A DNA stretch of 64,000 nt from Vulcanimicrobium alpinum (GTDB lineage: Bacteria > Vulcanimicrobiota > Vulcanimicrobiia > Vulcanimicrobiales > Vulcanimicrobiaceae): contig NZ_AP025523.1 in assembly GCF_027923555.1 (NCBI RefSeq), forward strand, positions 2,174,484 through 2,238,483. Reading direction: 5' to 3'. The notes beneath the pieces were generated by a model that had not been told where the DNA came from, ran no database searches, and worked only from the letters and a program-made list of their open reading frames with translations. The position numbers and the translations under genes were made by a program. Below, piece after piece: positions 51,869 to 61,410 of the stretch. Each line of letters starts with the position of its first letter. Within the stretch, counting starts at the first letter, position 1.

Positions 51869-54048
51869 TATCGCACAGCCTCAATACGGAACGCGAGTGT
51901 GGTTCGGCCTCGAGAATGCGTCCGCCTGTTAGAGAAATGCCGGAACCGCACGCTTTTGAGGGCGTAATATCGCTCCGGAGCTACTACGCGAATCGACTCG
52001 ACCGCGGCCGCCATGTGAGGTCTAGACGAAAAAAGAACGTTTGCTTCCTTCTGATCTCGTGGCATCGGCGAAACGAGCAGACCGTCAGAGACCGTCGCCG
52101 CTATGAGTCTCCAGCTCTTCCTCGTTCCATCGCGATAGTGCACCTCGATAACAACCATCGGAGCACGCCACACGAGCGTCGCAACCTTTCCAAACAACGT
52201 CGGCGCGAGGTCGAGCGACGCCTCGATCATGTCGCCGGGGTTTCTTAACTTCGGTACCGCGACGGAGGTGTTCAACGTTGCCGGCACCGTGATACTCGGT
52301 TCCGGCGACGACTTGCATGAGTTTGTACGCTGTCTGTTCAGCACCATGAATGCGCCGGACGCCGGCGTCGCCGCCTCAAATGATCCCAGGCGATAGCGGC
52401 AAATCAGTTCCATGAACGTCGCCGGCTCGGACGCCAACGGGTACCGCTCGTCGAGATCCCAATACCGAAATAGCGTAAGGTCGGCGCCGTGCGCCGTAAG
52501 CGCATCGCGATCGATGTAATCGAGACGCGGCGTGTAGGCGCTGTAACTCTGAAAAACGGGCAACGGTGACCAGCGGAGCTGATTCGCATACACGATGGCG
52601 GTTTCACCGGGGAGTACGTCGACACTGGCCGTGCCGATGCGCCGTTTCACATTGTCGGAAAGCTTGTCACCTGCGATGAGCTCCGTCGTACGCTGCTGCG
52701 CTTCGGCCGCCGTGGGCACCGGGGCGAGCAGGTACCGCGCACCGAGCGCGACCCGCTCGACACGAAACAGCGCCGCGATCCTTCCATGGAACATGATCCC
52801 GGTCAATGACAGACCGACGGTGGCCGTGGCCATCGCAAGCGCACCCCACAGGCGGGCCGTGCGTCCATTCTCCGCCATTGCGACGAGCGGCGCCGCGACG
52901 CTGGCGATGCAGAAGAAATGCAGCGCGTGCCAATCGGCGCGGACAAAGCCATGCTTCCACGCCAGGAAAACCGCGACGATGATCGCGACGCCTAAGGCTT
53001 TGTTATCGCGGGGAAGAACGAGGGCTGCGCCCGCGATGATCGCGGCGATTCCGGCAGCGATGAGTGCCTCGAGCGCAGGGCCTGGCAGCGACATCGCACT
53101 TGAATAGCCGGCTGAGATTTCGGTCGCTCCGACGAGGTATTGCGCAACACTGTTCAACGACCAACCGAAGGCGGCTAAAAGACCACCCGCGACGACGATC
53201 GTCAAAGCGGCCAAGGATATCAGTGCCGCGCGACGCCGGCTGCAAATTCCGAAAGCGAACTCGAACAGCCAGTAGACGGACGCCGTCGCAAACGTGGCAA
53301 AACCGAGCGTGAGTTTCGATAGGAATCCAAAAAGGCAGACGGCCGCGATGACGAGTGCGATCACCACCGCCTGGCGCCGATGATCCGCGACTGCGCCCAG
53401 AAAGAAAAGCACTCCAGTGTATGCCACGTAATCGAGGCCATCGGCGGCAGCTGCGACCGCGAACCCCGTGATTACCATTACCCGCGACACGATGCCGTCG
53501 TGCCGGCTGCACACCAGCCAGCATCCCACGATGGCGAAGACCACGATCAGCAGGCTGCCCAGAGCCGCCGATCGCGCGAGCATCGGATGCGGGACACCTT
53601 CAAGAACGTAGCCAAGAGGTCCGAACGTGAAGATGAGATCCTGACCGAAACGCAGATGCCCGAGCGCCGCCATCGTCAGGCCCAGGCGCCACGATCCATC
53701 AAGGTTGGTCAACCCGAGATGCGCGATCTCCGACGTTTCCGGCTGAACGATGTCGAGCAAGAACAGCAGCGAGAGGACGACGGCGAGGGTGCGGACGACG
53801 ATGCGCTTCGACGCGAGGCTCTTTGACTTCGCGATGAGCGCAGCGAAGCGGAGCGACGTCAGTGCCCGCAGCTGCCCGCCGGCGTCCGTGGCGAATCCGC
53901 GCCGTGACGCGGGCTTGTGGGGGCCGCTGATTCGCTCTTCTTCCTCGATCGCCCGGGGGGCAGTCCCGAGAGGATCGATCGAACGAGTCGGCACTATATG
54001 GCGTGCGATCGGCTGAATTCGTCGGCGGCGACACCAGCGTGCGATCAC
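51868..54048 (-). CDS. Large polytopic membrane protein of a GT-C-like family (array gene C)
   Basis: 726 aa. GTG 54048 overlaps the upstream stop (GTGA). After about 70 residues come 11-12 helices, with NLDGSWRLGLTMAALGHLRFGQDLIFTFGPLGYVLEG in the first loop (a pattern of uncharacterised membrane proteins with D-G-S-W and F-G-x-D-x-x-F-T-x-G-P-L-G). A large soluble C-terminal domain follows (about residues 440-726), presumably outside. Likely a lipid-linked-sugar glycosyltransferase or a related polymer enzyme; not proven. Confidence 0.7.
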   Translation of the reverse strand: MIARWCRRRRIQPIARHIVPTRSIDPLGTAPRAIEEEERISGPHKPASRRGFATDAGGQLRALTSLRFAALIAKSKSLASKRIVVRTLAVVLSLLFLLDIVQPETSEIAHLGLTNLDGSWRLGLTMAALGHLRFGQDLIFTFGPLGYVLEGVPHPMLARSAALGSLLIVVFAIVGCWLVCSRHDGIVSRVMVITGFAVAAAADGLDYVAYTGVLFFLGAVADHRRQAVVIALVIAAVCLFGFLSKLTLGFATFATASVYWLFEFAFGICSRRRAALISLAALTIVVAGGLLAAFGWSLNSVAQYLVGATEISAGYSSAMSLPGPALEALIAAGIAAIIAGAALVLPRDNKALGVAIIVAVFLAWKHGFVRADWHALHFFCIASVAAPLVAMAENGRTARLWGALAMATATVGLSLTGIMFHGRIAALFRVERVALGARYLLAPVPTAAEAQQRTTELIAGDKLSDNVKRRIGTASVDVLPGETAIVYANQLRWSPLPVFQSYSAYTPRLDYIDRDALTAHGADLTLFRYWDLDERYPLASEPATFMELICRYRLGSFEAATPASGAFMVLNRQRTNSCKSSPEPSITVPATLNTSVAVPKLRNPGDMIEASLDLAPTLFGKVATLVWRAPMVVIEVHYRDGTRKSWRLIAATVSDGLLVSPMPRDQKEANVLFSSRPHMAAAVESIRVVAPERYYALKSVRFRHFSNRRTHSRGRTTLAFRIEAVR

Positions 54049-55277
54049 AGTTGACCCCGGCGCCGGCGCCACGGCTGCGCGAACGCGGTAACCCGACCCA
54101 TAGCGTCAGCCGCGGCGCTAGGCGCGAACGCCGCGCCCCCGATCGCCACGATTCCAGCCAGCAGTCCCAGAACGGTAGGCATCCGCATGATCATGAAGAG
54201 GGGAGATGTCCGCGAAAGAACCTGACGCGAATAGTTGGACCAGCTTGTTTCGGCGAGACCATCGGGCGGATAGGGATGCGGTGTGAAATACGATGCTCCG
54301 CCGCCCAAGGCGGGATGCAGGAATGCGGCCAGCGAGATCCCGACCGCGAACAGCGCCGTACCTGCGGCAAGCCACAGCGCCGGACGCGGACCGTACACGA
54401 AGCGGCCGACGATCGCAGCCAGCATCGTCCACACGCCGATCAGAAACGGTGCGATTATGGTATCCCACGGCAGCATCGCCGCTACGAGGCCGCCGCCCGC
54501 GATCGATCGCCAACGCTCGTATCGAACGAGCACGAACAGCATCGCGGGAAAGGCGAGCGCGAGCTGGTGGTAGTGGACGTGCACCCCGAGGAACACCGCG
54601 AATGCCGGAGGGATGAGCACGGCCGCCGCCGCGTCACCATCGCGGCGGACGAATCGTTCCGCGGCGACGATCCCTAGCAGCGTCATCACCGCGAACGTCA
54701 ATGACCCTGCTGTAATAGCGGGGCGCGCCGCGATACCGATCGACGTCAGCAGCGAAGTAAGGCTGAATTGCCACTCGTAGGCGTTGGCTGAGGCATGTGC
54801 GGGGAGGACGTCCCGTAGGTACACGGTCGTCACCGCCGGACCCACGAGCACCACCGACGCCCCGGCGAGCGCGATGCCGCCGAGAAGCAGGGAGATCCGC
54901 ATGCGCGGCACCAGGACCAAGGCTCCGAGCAGCGCCGGCAGTGCGACATGCGGTTGCACCGTGGCGGCGAGGAGGCAGCACGCCGCAGCAGCCGGCCGCG
55001 AACGCTGTAGGAGGTACGCGGAGGCTGCGAACGCGAGGAGCACGATTGCAAACGGCTGGCCCCGCAAGATCGCGTCCGACCATGCGATCGGAGCGAGCGC
55101 GACGGCGACGACGAAAAGCGGTGCACGGGTGACCCGTGCGAGTAAGAACACCGCCAGCGTCATCGCTGCGGCCAGCAGAGCCCCGTAGACGATCATCGCG
55201 CTCGAGAACGGAAGGGCGGAGAGCGTCGCGTATGCGAGGAGAGCGAACGGGGGCAACGGAGCCGGAAGCGCGACTAG

Positions 55278-56595
55278 CAGCCCCGTGAAAAAATCGGCGC
55301 GTGGTTCGCGAACTGCCCGTTCAGCACGGTTTTCGGGAGGTCGGCGGACCTCTCGAAGCCCGTTGCCGAGCGGTTCATCTCGAAAACGCCCCCTCGGGTC
55401 AGCATGACTTCGCATCATGTCGCGGCCCTCAGATTGCGTATCCTGATCAAGTTGTACGCCGCGGCCGTCCAGCGCACAATGTCGCCGACCAGATCAAGCC
55501 CGCGGAAATGCACCTTGCGCAATCGGCCGATCGTCTTGCCCCACCCGAAGCTCTCCTCGATCAACTTGCGCCTGCGTTGACTCACCGTGTAGCCCGGATG
55601 GCGGACGGTTCGGCGGTCGATCGCGCTGCGGCGACGGGTCGTATTTTGAGCAACGTGCGGCGTCACGTTGAGCGCTCGCAACGCCTCGACAAAGTCTTTG
55701 GTATCGTACGCCTTGTCGGCGCCGAGCGTGATTCGGTTGCTTCCGCTGACCCCGCGAATCAATTCCAGCGCTGCTTCGCGTTCGGCGATCCCGGTCGCGC
55801 GAGTGGTCTTCACGCCGACGATCAAGCCGTTGCGATTCTCCATCAGAGCATGTCCGAGATAGCCGAGAATCGCCGGCGCGCCGCTGCTCTTGCGGTACAA
55901 CCGCGCGTCCGGATCGGTACTCGAGACGTGCGTCTCGTTGCTGCGCGGCCGGCCACGAAAGTTCACGCCCTCGTTGCGACCGCCGCTCGAGGTCGGCGGT
56001 TCGTCGTCCGACTTGGGCCGAAAGCTCTTGTGGCTGGCCCACGCCTCGATTAGCGTCCCATCGACGGTGAAATGCTCGTTCGAGAGCAGTTCGTCGGCAC
56101 GCGCCCGCTCGACCACGGCGGCGAAGAACCGCTCGGAGATTTCGCCATTCAAGAACCGATCGCGGTTCTTGCTGAACGTCGAGGGGTCCCAGATCTTGTC
56201 GTCCATGCTCAAGCCCACGAACCAACGAAAGAGCAAATTGTAACGCAACTGCTCCAGCAGCATCGGCTCGCTGCGGATCGAGTAGAACATTTGCAACAGC
56301 AAGGCTCGCAGCAGCTTCTCCGGCGCGATCGATGGCCGGCCCCGTCGGGAGTAGAGCTTGGGAAACTCCGGCGAGAGTTCGCGCAGAATTTTGTTGACCA
56401 TCACGCGCATCGGGCGCAACGGATGATCGCCGGGCACGGTGTCTTCCGGCTGCAACGTCGTCCAAACGGATGCACGCTGCTCATCATGAGTCCGCATCGG
56501 CCGCAACCTCACCAAGGTATGAGGAGACTTGCTCTTATAATACGCGAAAAACGCCGTCACGCCAACATCAACTCGGCCGATTTTTCATCAGCCTG
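55278..56595 (-). mobile_element. IS5-family insertion sequence
   Basis: 1318 bp with ends CAGGCTGATGAAAAATCGGC and CAGCCCCGTGAAAAAATCGG (read inward from either side), flanked by CTAG duplications (55274-55277, 56596-56599), matching the YTAR target of the IS5 group. Confidence 0.92.
55415..56497 (-). CDS. IS5-family transposase
   Basis: 360 aa from ATG 56497 (an in-frame ATG at 56560 is also open): DUF772 N-terminal RRGRPSIAPEKLLRALLLQMFYSIRSEPMLLEQLRYNLLFRWFVGLSMDD, DDE residues in HFTVDGTLIEAW, ITLGADKAYDTKDFVEALR and RRKLIEESFGWGKTIGRLRKV. Appears intact. Confidence 0.94.
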   Translation of the reverse strand: MRTHDEQRASVWTTLQPEDTVPGDHPLRPMRVMVNKILRELSPEFPKLYSRRGRPSIAPEKLLRALLLQMFYSIRSEPMLLEQLRYNLLFRWFVGLSMDDKIWDPSTFSKNRDRFLNGEISERFFAAVVERARADELLSNEHFTVDGTLIEAWASHKSFRPKSDDEPPTSSGGRNEGVNFRGRPRSNETHVSSTDPDARLYRKSSGAPAILGYLGHALMENRNGLIVGVKTTRATGIAEREAALELIRGVSGSNRITLGADKAYDTKDFVEALRALNVTPHVAQNTTRRRSAIDRRTVRHPGYTVSQRRRKLIEESFGWGKTIGRLRKVHFRGLDLVGDIVRWTAAAYNLIRIRNLRAAT

Positions 56596-56841
56596 CTAGA
56601 CGAAGGCTCGCGCCCTCCCACGGCGGCCCGGCGTGCTGCTCGCACCGCTGCAGCGGCTGCTGCAAATAGGGATTCGCATGGTGCACCAGGACAACCCCGC
56701 CGCACCAGAACGCCCGGAAGTCCGCCATGACGTCTGCACTGAGACGACTCGTCAGGGTGATCCCGAGGATCGTCAGCCCAAGCCCGAGCGCCGCCGCCCA
56801 CTCGTAGCGCACCACCCATACGCGGCTGAGACGCGCGCCGA

Positions 56842-58302
56842 TCACAAGGGAGCGTCCGCTGCGTCGGACCGACTGCGCGGAGGCGACGTCGCAATCAGCG
56901 CCGGACGCACGTAGAGCCGTGCATGCGTGTCGGCTCCGATCGAGCGCCACTCGTTGGGCGCCTCCGAAAGCAAACTATCCAGGGCGCTGTCCCGGCGGAC
57001 GAGCACCGCGTTGACGTGATACGCCTCAAGGACGTCGTTCCATCCGGTGTTGCCATTGAGCACTCGCAGGTACTTCGTCCATATTGCCGCCGGATACGGG
57101 TCGCAGCGTCCGTCCATGAAAAACGCCGCCGGACGTGAGTCGGCCAGAAAGAGACTGCACCATGCGAAGTCCTCGCAAAACACGCGCGGTGTCGTGCGCG
57201 CTTCCGCAAGGAGTGTCTGCGCCGGGCCCACCGGCAAGGTCTGCGCGGCAATCGGCGCTCCCCGCCACGACAATACCGCAACGACGACAGCAACGGCAGC
57301 AGCTGCGCCCACCGTGCTCCATGCGACGCCGCGCTCGACGCGCGAGCGATCCTTTTCCCGCCCGCGCGAGACGGGAAGGGCCGCGAGCGCGATGGGTGCC
57401 GTAGCCAACGCGAATACCGGGACGTTGCGAACGGCGCCGAACAGCAGCACCGAAAAGGCGATTGCGAGGATGCGGTCACGCGCCGACGCCCGAACGCCGA
57501 AGGCAGCCAGGATCAGAAGCAATGGAAGGGCGCCCAGAGTGAACGACGCACTATCGACGCTCGTCGCACCCCACTCGGCGATTAAATGCCGGATCGGGCT
57601 CGTCGTCAAGCCGACGGCGTACCGCAACAGATCCGCGCCTAGTGGCGTTGCCAGCGTCGCGGCGGCCGCGCACGCAAAGACGCTTGCATAAAGTGACACC
57701 GCACGCGACCAGCGACGATCTTGCAGGACCGCCGCGATCCCAAACAGCAGCACGATTGCAGGCGCAAGAAAGACGCTCGCATGCAGGTTCGCCCACACCA
57801 GCGTCACCGGCACAACGAGCCACGACCATCGGTCTTCCCGTTCGAGCAGCGTTAAGACGACGGCGACGCCGGCCCATCCGACAACTTGCGCGCGGACGCC
57901 GTACGATTGCATGAGCGCGAGCCCGCACAAAAGCACTGCCGCAGACGAAAGCACCGGCGAGACGCCGCGGCGCTGACTACGCACGATGACGAGCGCCAGG
58001 GCGACCCCCGTGAGGATCGCGCATGCCAACGGCACCGCCCACGGGATGCCGCGATCGACCCCCAGCGCCAGCGCCAGTGAAAAGAGCCACTCGTGCGGCG
58101 TCCATGGCGCTCCTGCCGCGGCAAATGTCTCAGCGCCAAGGGAGCGCGGTATGGCGTGTTCGTGCAGGATGCGTTCGCCAAGCCAACGCTGCCAGAAACG
58201 ATCGCCGTCAGCAGGTGGAAACTTCAGCGCGATCGCCACGAGCCTCGCCTCGATCGCGGCAAAGCACACCCACGGGATCACACGGTCCGGGTCGATGCGC
58301 AT
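56842..58302 (-). CDS. Polytopic GT-C-like membrane protein (array gene B2)
   Basis: 486 aa, ATG 58302 overlapping the upstream stop (TGATG). About ten helices. First loop: ALKFPPADGDRFWQRWLGERILHEHAIPRSLGAETFAAAGAPWTPHEWLFSLALALG, with the D-x-x-W-x-R/H...G...I and W-x-x-H-E-W-L pattern of GT39-like membrane proteins. C-terminal soluble part has VFCEDFAWCSLFLADSRPAAFFMDGRCDPYP and VNAVLVRRDSALDSLLSEAP. Possibly a lipid-linked sugar transferase; substrate unknown. Confidence 0.72.
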   Translation of the reverse strand: MRIDPDRVIPWVCFAAIEARLVAIALKFPPADGDRFWQRWLGERILHEHAIPRSLGAETFAAAGAPWTPHEWLFSLALALGVDRGIPWAVPLACAILTGVALALVIVRSQRRGVSPVLSSAAVLLCGLALMQSYGVRAQVVGWAGVAVVLTLLEREDRWSWLVVPVTLVWANLHASVFLAPAIVLLFGIAAVLQDRRWSRAVSLYASVFACAAAATLATPLGADLLRYAVGLTTSPIRHLIAEWGATSVDSASFTLGALPLLLILAAFGVRASARDRILAIAFSVLLFGAVRNVPVFALATAPIALAALPVSRGREKDRSRVERGVAWSTVGAAAAVAVVVAVLSWRGAPIAAQTLPVGPAQTLLAEARTTPRVFCEDFAWCSLFLADSRPAAFFMDGRCDPYPAAIWTKYLRVLNGNTGWNDVLEAYHVNAVLVRRDSALDSLLSEAPNEWRSIGADTHARLYVRPALIATSPPRSRSDAADAPL

Positions 58303-58830
58303 CAGATCGAGACGGCCGCGATTCGCTCGGCACCGGCGCGCATTTCGACTGTCGATGCTGCGAACGCACTGCGGCCGATCACGATCAGACCACAGGCCAG
58401 ACCGACGAGCGTCGGCAACCGCAGCCACTGCGTGAGCAGGGACGGGCACGCTAAACTTGCGTGCGAGAAATCACCCCAACTGCTCTCAGCAAGTGCGCCG
58501 GGCGCATAGGCGTGCGCGACAAAGTGCACCGGCGGCGGTCCAAAGCCCGCCAGCGCGAGAATCAGCAGCGAGAGCGCAAGCACAGCGGACACGGCCGTAA
58601 GGACCAAACCCCGCCGCTCACCGACGGTGAGGCGACCGAAGGCGCCGACCAGCACGGGCGACACGCCGGTAAGCACGCTCGAACTCGGCACATTCCAGGG
58701 AATCATGCTCAACGCGATGCCGGTCTCCGCCAGCATCCGCAGCTTCGAATACCGCTGGTAGACGTAGATCATCGCCGAAAACGCGACAGCAAGTTGTTGA
58801 AAGTGCACGTGGACGCCGCCGAACACGCCA
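58302..58830 (-). pseudogene. C-terminal half of a GT87/DUF2029 glycosyltransferase (A2), fused to B1
   Basis: FGGVHVHFQQLAVAFSAMIY, VYQRYSKLRMLAETGIALSMIPWN and GFGPPPVHFVAHAYAPGALAESSWGDFS are nearly the same as the matching half of A1 (59059-60486), but the first about 290 residues are absent. The frame has no start of its own; it is preceded by out-of-frame B1 sequence. Junction near 58820-58835. Confidence 0.88.
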
Positions 58831-59059
58831 CGGAAAAGAGCCACTCGTGAGGGGTCCACGGTGCTCCCGCAGCCGCGAAGGTCTCCGTCCCCAACGATCG
58901 CGGTATCGCGTGGTCGTGAAGGATCCGCTCCCCCAGCCATTGCTGCCAGAGACGATCGCCGTCGGCGGGCGGAAACTTCACGGCGATAGCGATCAGCTGG
59001 GCTTCGACCGCGGCGAAGCACACCCAAGGAAGGACGCGGTCCGGATTGACGCGCCGCAT
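58769..59059 (-). pseudogene. N-terminal fragment of array gene B (B1), truncated by deletion
   Basis: MRRVNPDRVLPWVCFAAVEA ... ERILHDHAIPRSLGTETFAAAGAPWTPHEWLFSVA is nearly identical to the first 75 residues of B2, then the sequence switches to A2 in another frame and stops at 58769. ATG 59059 overlaps the A1 stop (TGATG), so it would be translated into a dead 96-aa product. Confidence 0.88.
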
Positions 59060-60486
59060 CAGGCCGTTGCGGCGACGATACGTTCGGCGACTGTTCGTTG
59101 TTCAACGGGCGAGGCGGCGAACGCGCTGCGGGCGATTGCCAAGAGACCGCAGGCGAGTCCGACCATCGTTGGAAGCCTCAGCCACTGCATGAGAAGCGAC
59201 GGACGCGCTAGCGTCGCGCGCGAGAAAGCCCCCCAACTGTTCTCCGCCAGCGTGCTCGGCGGGTAGACGTGCACGACAAAGTGCGCCGGAGGCGGACCGA
59301 AACCGGCGAGAGCGAGGAATAACAGCGAAAGCGCAATCACCGCCGACAAGCACGTGAGCACGAGGCCGCGCCGCTGGCCCAACGTGATACGCGCGAACAC
59401 ACCGACGAGCAGCGGAGACAACCCAGTCAGGATGCTCGTACTAAGAACGTTCCACGGAATCATGCTCAGTGACATGCCAGTGCCTGCGAGAATACGGACG
59501 TTCGGGAACCGCTGATAGACATAAAGCATTGCGGGAAACGCAATGGCAAGCTGCTGGAAGTGTACGTGGACGCCGCCGAACACGGCGAACGCCGGGGGTA
59601 CGATCACCATTACCGCGGGGTCACCGGTGATGCGACAGAGCCGCCACGCAACGGCGACACCCAGGACCAACATCAGCGCGAACATGAACTCACCGCTGCG
59701 AATCGCGGTCTCCGGTGCAACGGCAAGCGACGTCAGGATCGACGTCAAGCTGAACTGCCACTCGTAGGCATTGGCAAGTGCATGGGCCGGCACCACGTCA
59801 CGCAGATACGAGATCGTCGTAGGCACGCCGACCGCGAAGGCGCTCGCTCCTGCAAGCACTGCGCCGGCAGCAGCGAGTGGTAGACGCGTGCGCGGAAATG
59901 CGACAAACATGCCCACGATCGCCGCCAGCGCGACGTGGGGTTCGATGCTCGCGCCCGCGGCGCATAACGCGGCGGCGATCCATCGACCCTGTCTTGCCAA
60001 GAGCGCGGATGCAGCGATTGCGAGGAACACCAGTGGCACGGGCTGACCGACGTAGAGCGTCACCGTTGCGGTGATCGCAGCAAAGGCGAGATTGAGCAAG
60101 ACGCTCGACGCACCAGTGACCCGAGCAAACAAAAGCACCGCACCGATCATCGCTCCGATCATCAGCAATTCAAAGATGACGGCTGCAATCGGAAACGGCA
60201 GGCGCGAGAGTGGTACGAACGCGAGCAGCGCATAAGGCGGCAAAGGCGCAGGAAGAGCGACAGGACGTAAAAACGCTGGTTCGGCCGGGGGGCCGGCAGC
60301 GGCTTCACACGACCGGAGCGGTTCTTCGAGATACGGGTTTGCGTGAGCGGCCACTGCCTGTCCCGCGCAGTAGAACGCGCGAAAATCACCCATGAGATAT
60401 GTTTCGTGGCCGCCGAGACTCGTCATGACGATCATCGCGACGAGGATGGTCGGCGCGATAAACCAGGCAGTTCCGCGAGCGAGCAT
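59059..60486 (-). CDS. GT87/DUF2029-family glycosyltransferase A1, intact
   Basis: 475 aa from ATG 60486 (TTG 60516 is an alternative that overlaps the TadE stop). Opens with a helix, then YLMGDFRAFYCAGQAVAAHANPYLEEPLRSCE (the D-F-x-A/x-Y catalytic-type Asp region of GT87), LPAPLPPYALLAFVPLSRLPFP, LPTTISYLRDVVPAHALANAYEWQFSLTSILTS-like loop, PPAFAVFGGVHVHFQQLAIAFPAM. About ten helices. The only complete A copy. 20 bp after tadE. Confidence 0.85.
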   Translation of the reverse strand: MLARGTAWFIAPTILVAMIVMTSLGGHETYLMGDFRAFYCAGQAVAAHANPYLEEPLRSCEAAAGPPAEPAFLRPVALPAPLPPYALLAFVPLSRLPFPIAAVIFELLMIGAMIGAVLLFARVTGASSVLLNLAFAAITATVTLYVGQPVPLVFLAIAASALLARQGRWIAAALCAAGASIEPHVALAAIVGMFVAFPRTRLPLAAAGAVLAGASAFAVGVPTTISYLRDVVPAHALANAYEWQFSLTSILTSLAVAPETAIRSGEFMFALMLVLGVAVAWRLCRITGDPAVMVIVPPAFAVFGGVHVHFQQLAIAFPAMLYVYQRFPNVRILAGTGMSLSMIPWNVLSTSILTGLSPLLVGVFARITLGQRRGLVLTCLSAVIALSLLFLALAGFGPPPAHFVVHVYPPSTLAENSWGAFSRATLARPSLLMQWLRLPTMVGLACGLLAIARSAFAASPVEQRTVAERIVAATA

Positions 60487-60505
60487 CGACTTCTGAATGA
60501 CGAGC

Positions 60506-60928
60506 CTAGTTCGCAATCGTCATCGTCGACGACGTCCTCATCGACGGCACCAATGTCGAGACGAGCGGGATGAGGAAATGGAACGGGTACGTAACCGAAA
60601 TCGTGACCGTACACCCGCGCGGCGGATTCGTCGTCGTTGACGTGCACCCGTTCTGCGTGGCGCAGGTCGTAGTCACGGTCATTTGGCTGGCGGTAATTCC
60701 CGGTGCCTGACCGCTGACGAATGCTTGCATCGGATCCGGGCTGGTGGCGCCGGTACATGCCGTTGCGCCGTTCACGATCGCGTAGCGGGTGCCCAGGCGC
60801 GCGGCCTCAGTCACGAGATGATAGGTGTACAGTGCGCGTCCAAAATCGATAATCCCGAACAGCAACGTAAACGATACGACGCTTGCCAGCGCAAACTCCG
60901 CAAGAACGGTGCCGCGACTGAACGTCAC
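60506..60928 (-). CDS. TadE-like minor pilin
   Basis: 140 aa: RGTVLAEFALASVVSFTLLFGIIDFGRALYTYHLVTEAARLGTRYAIV is the TadE signature (short leader, Glu at +5-like position, helix, ...ARxGxRYA). The exported part has four Cys (ACTG, TTCATQNGCTS, RGCTV). GTG 60928 overlaps the upstream stop (GTGA). Confidence 0.85.
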   Translation of the reverse strand: MTFSRGTVLAEFALASVVSFTLLFGIIDFGRALYTYHLVTEAARLGTRYAIVNGATACTGATSPDPMQAFVSGQAPGITASQMTVTTTCATQNGCTSTTTNPPRGCTVTISVTYPFHFLIPLVSTLVPSMRTSSTMTIAN

Positions 60929-61410
60929 TGCGCTACCTGCATGACGGCCGTGCGCGACACGCTGATCGATCGCAGCGAGGCCGGCAAGAACCCGTAGTTC
61001 GTCAGCGATGACAACGAGCCGGTCACCGTGACGCTGACGAACGCAATTTCGTGGTTCGTCGCAGCGGGCGTGCAGCTGGACGTCGCAGCGACGGTGCACG
61101 CGAAATGTGTCGTCGGGGCAGCCCAGCAGGCGCAGTAATTCGTCGCGGTCGCACTGATGTTCGGCAGCGCCGCGGCGTCGGCTGTCGCCGCCGCCTGCAT
61201 TCCGGTGAAGTCGCCGGCATTGCCCGGTTGTTGGGCGCCGTAAAACGCACCCGCCGTGGCTGCGTTTGCGATGCGGATGACGTAGTCGCCGTATCGCCCG
61301 ATCTCGATCAGCCCGATGAGGACGATGAGGGTGAGCGGCGCAATCAAAACGAGTTCGACGAGCGCAGCACCGCGGCTCGCGCGCTGGAGCGGCTTGAAGT
61401 ATTTCATCAT
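60925..61410 (-). CDS. TadE/TadF-like minor pilin
   Basis: 161 aa: RGAALVELVLIAPLTLIVLIGLIEIGRYGDYVIRIANAATAGAFYGAQ, again a TadE-like leader and helix, then an Ala/Thr-rich exported part with Cys pairs (YCACW, FACTVAATSSCT). ATG 61410 overlaps the tadG stop (ATGA). Confidence 0.85.
   Translation of the reverse strand: MMKYFKPLQRASRGAALVELVLIAPLTLIVLIGLIEIGRYGDYVIRIANAATAGAFYGAQQPGNAGDFTGMQAAATADAAALPNISATATNYCACWAAPTTHFACTVAATSSCTPAATNHEIAFVSVTVTGSLSSLTNYGFLPASLRSISVSRTAVMQVAQ

Larger units (their letters stand above)
54045..56845 (-). pseudogene. GT87/DUF2029 glycosyltransferase A3, split by an IS5-family element
   Basis: N-terminal piece 56845-56596 (GTG overlapping the gene B2 stop): VRYEWAAALGLGLTILGITL, VMADFRAFWCGGVVLVHHANPYLQQPL..., GASLRL. 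C-terminal piece 55277-54045: VALPAPLPPFALLAYATLSAL, LPAHASANAYEWQFSLTSLLTS, PPAFAVFLGVHVHYHQLALAFPAM. Removing the IS and one CTAG gives ...SLRLVALPAPLPP, aligned with FLRPVALPAPLPP of A1. Intact length would be about 490 aa. GT87 enzymes move mannose or arabinose from polyprenyl phosphate outside the membrane. Confidence 0.88.
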
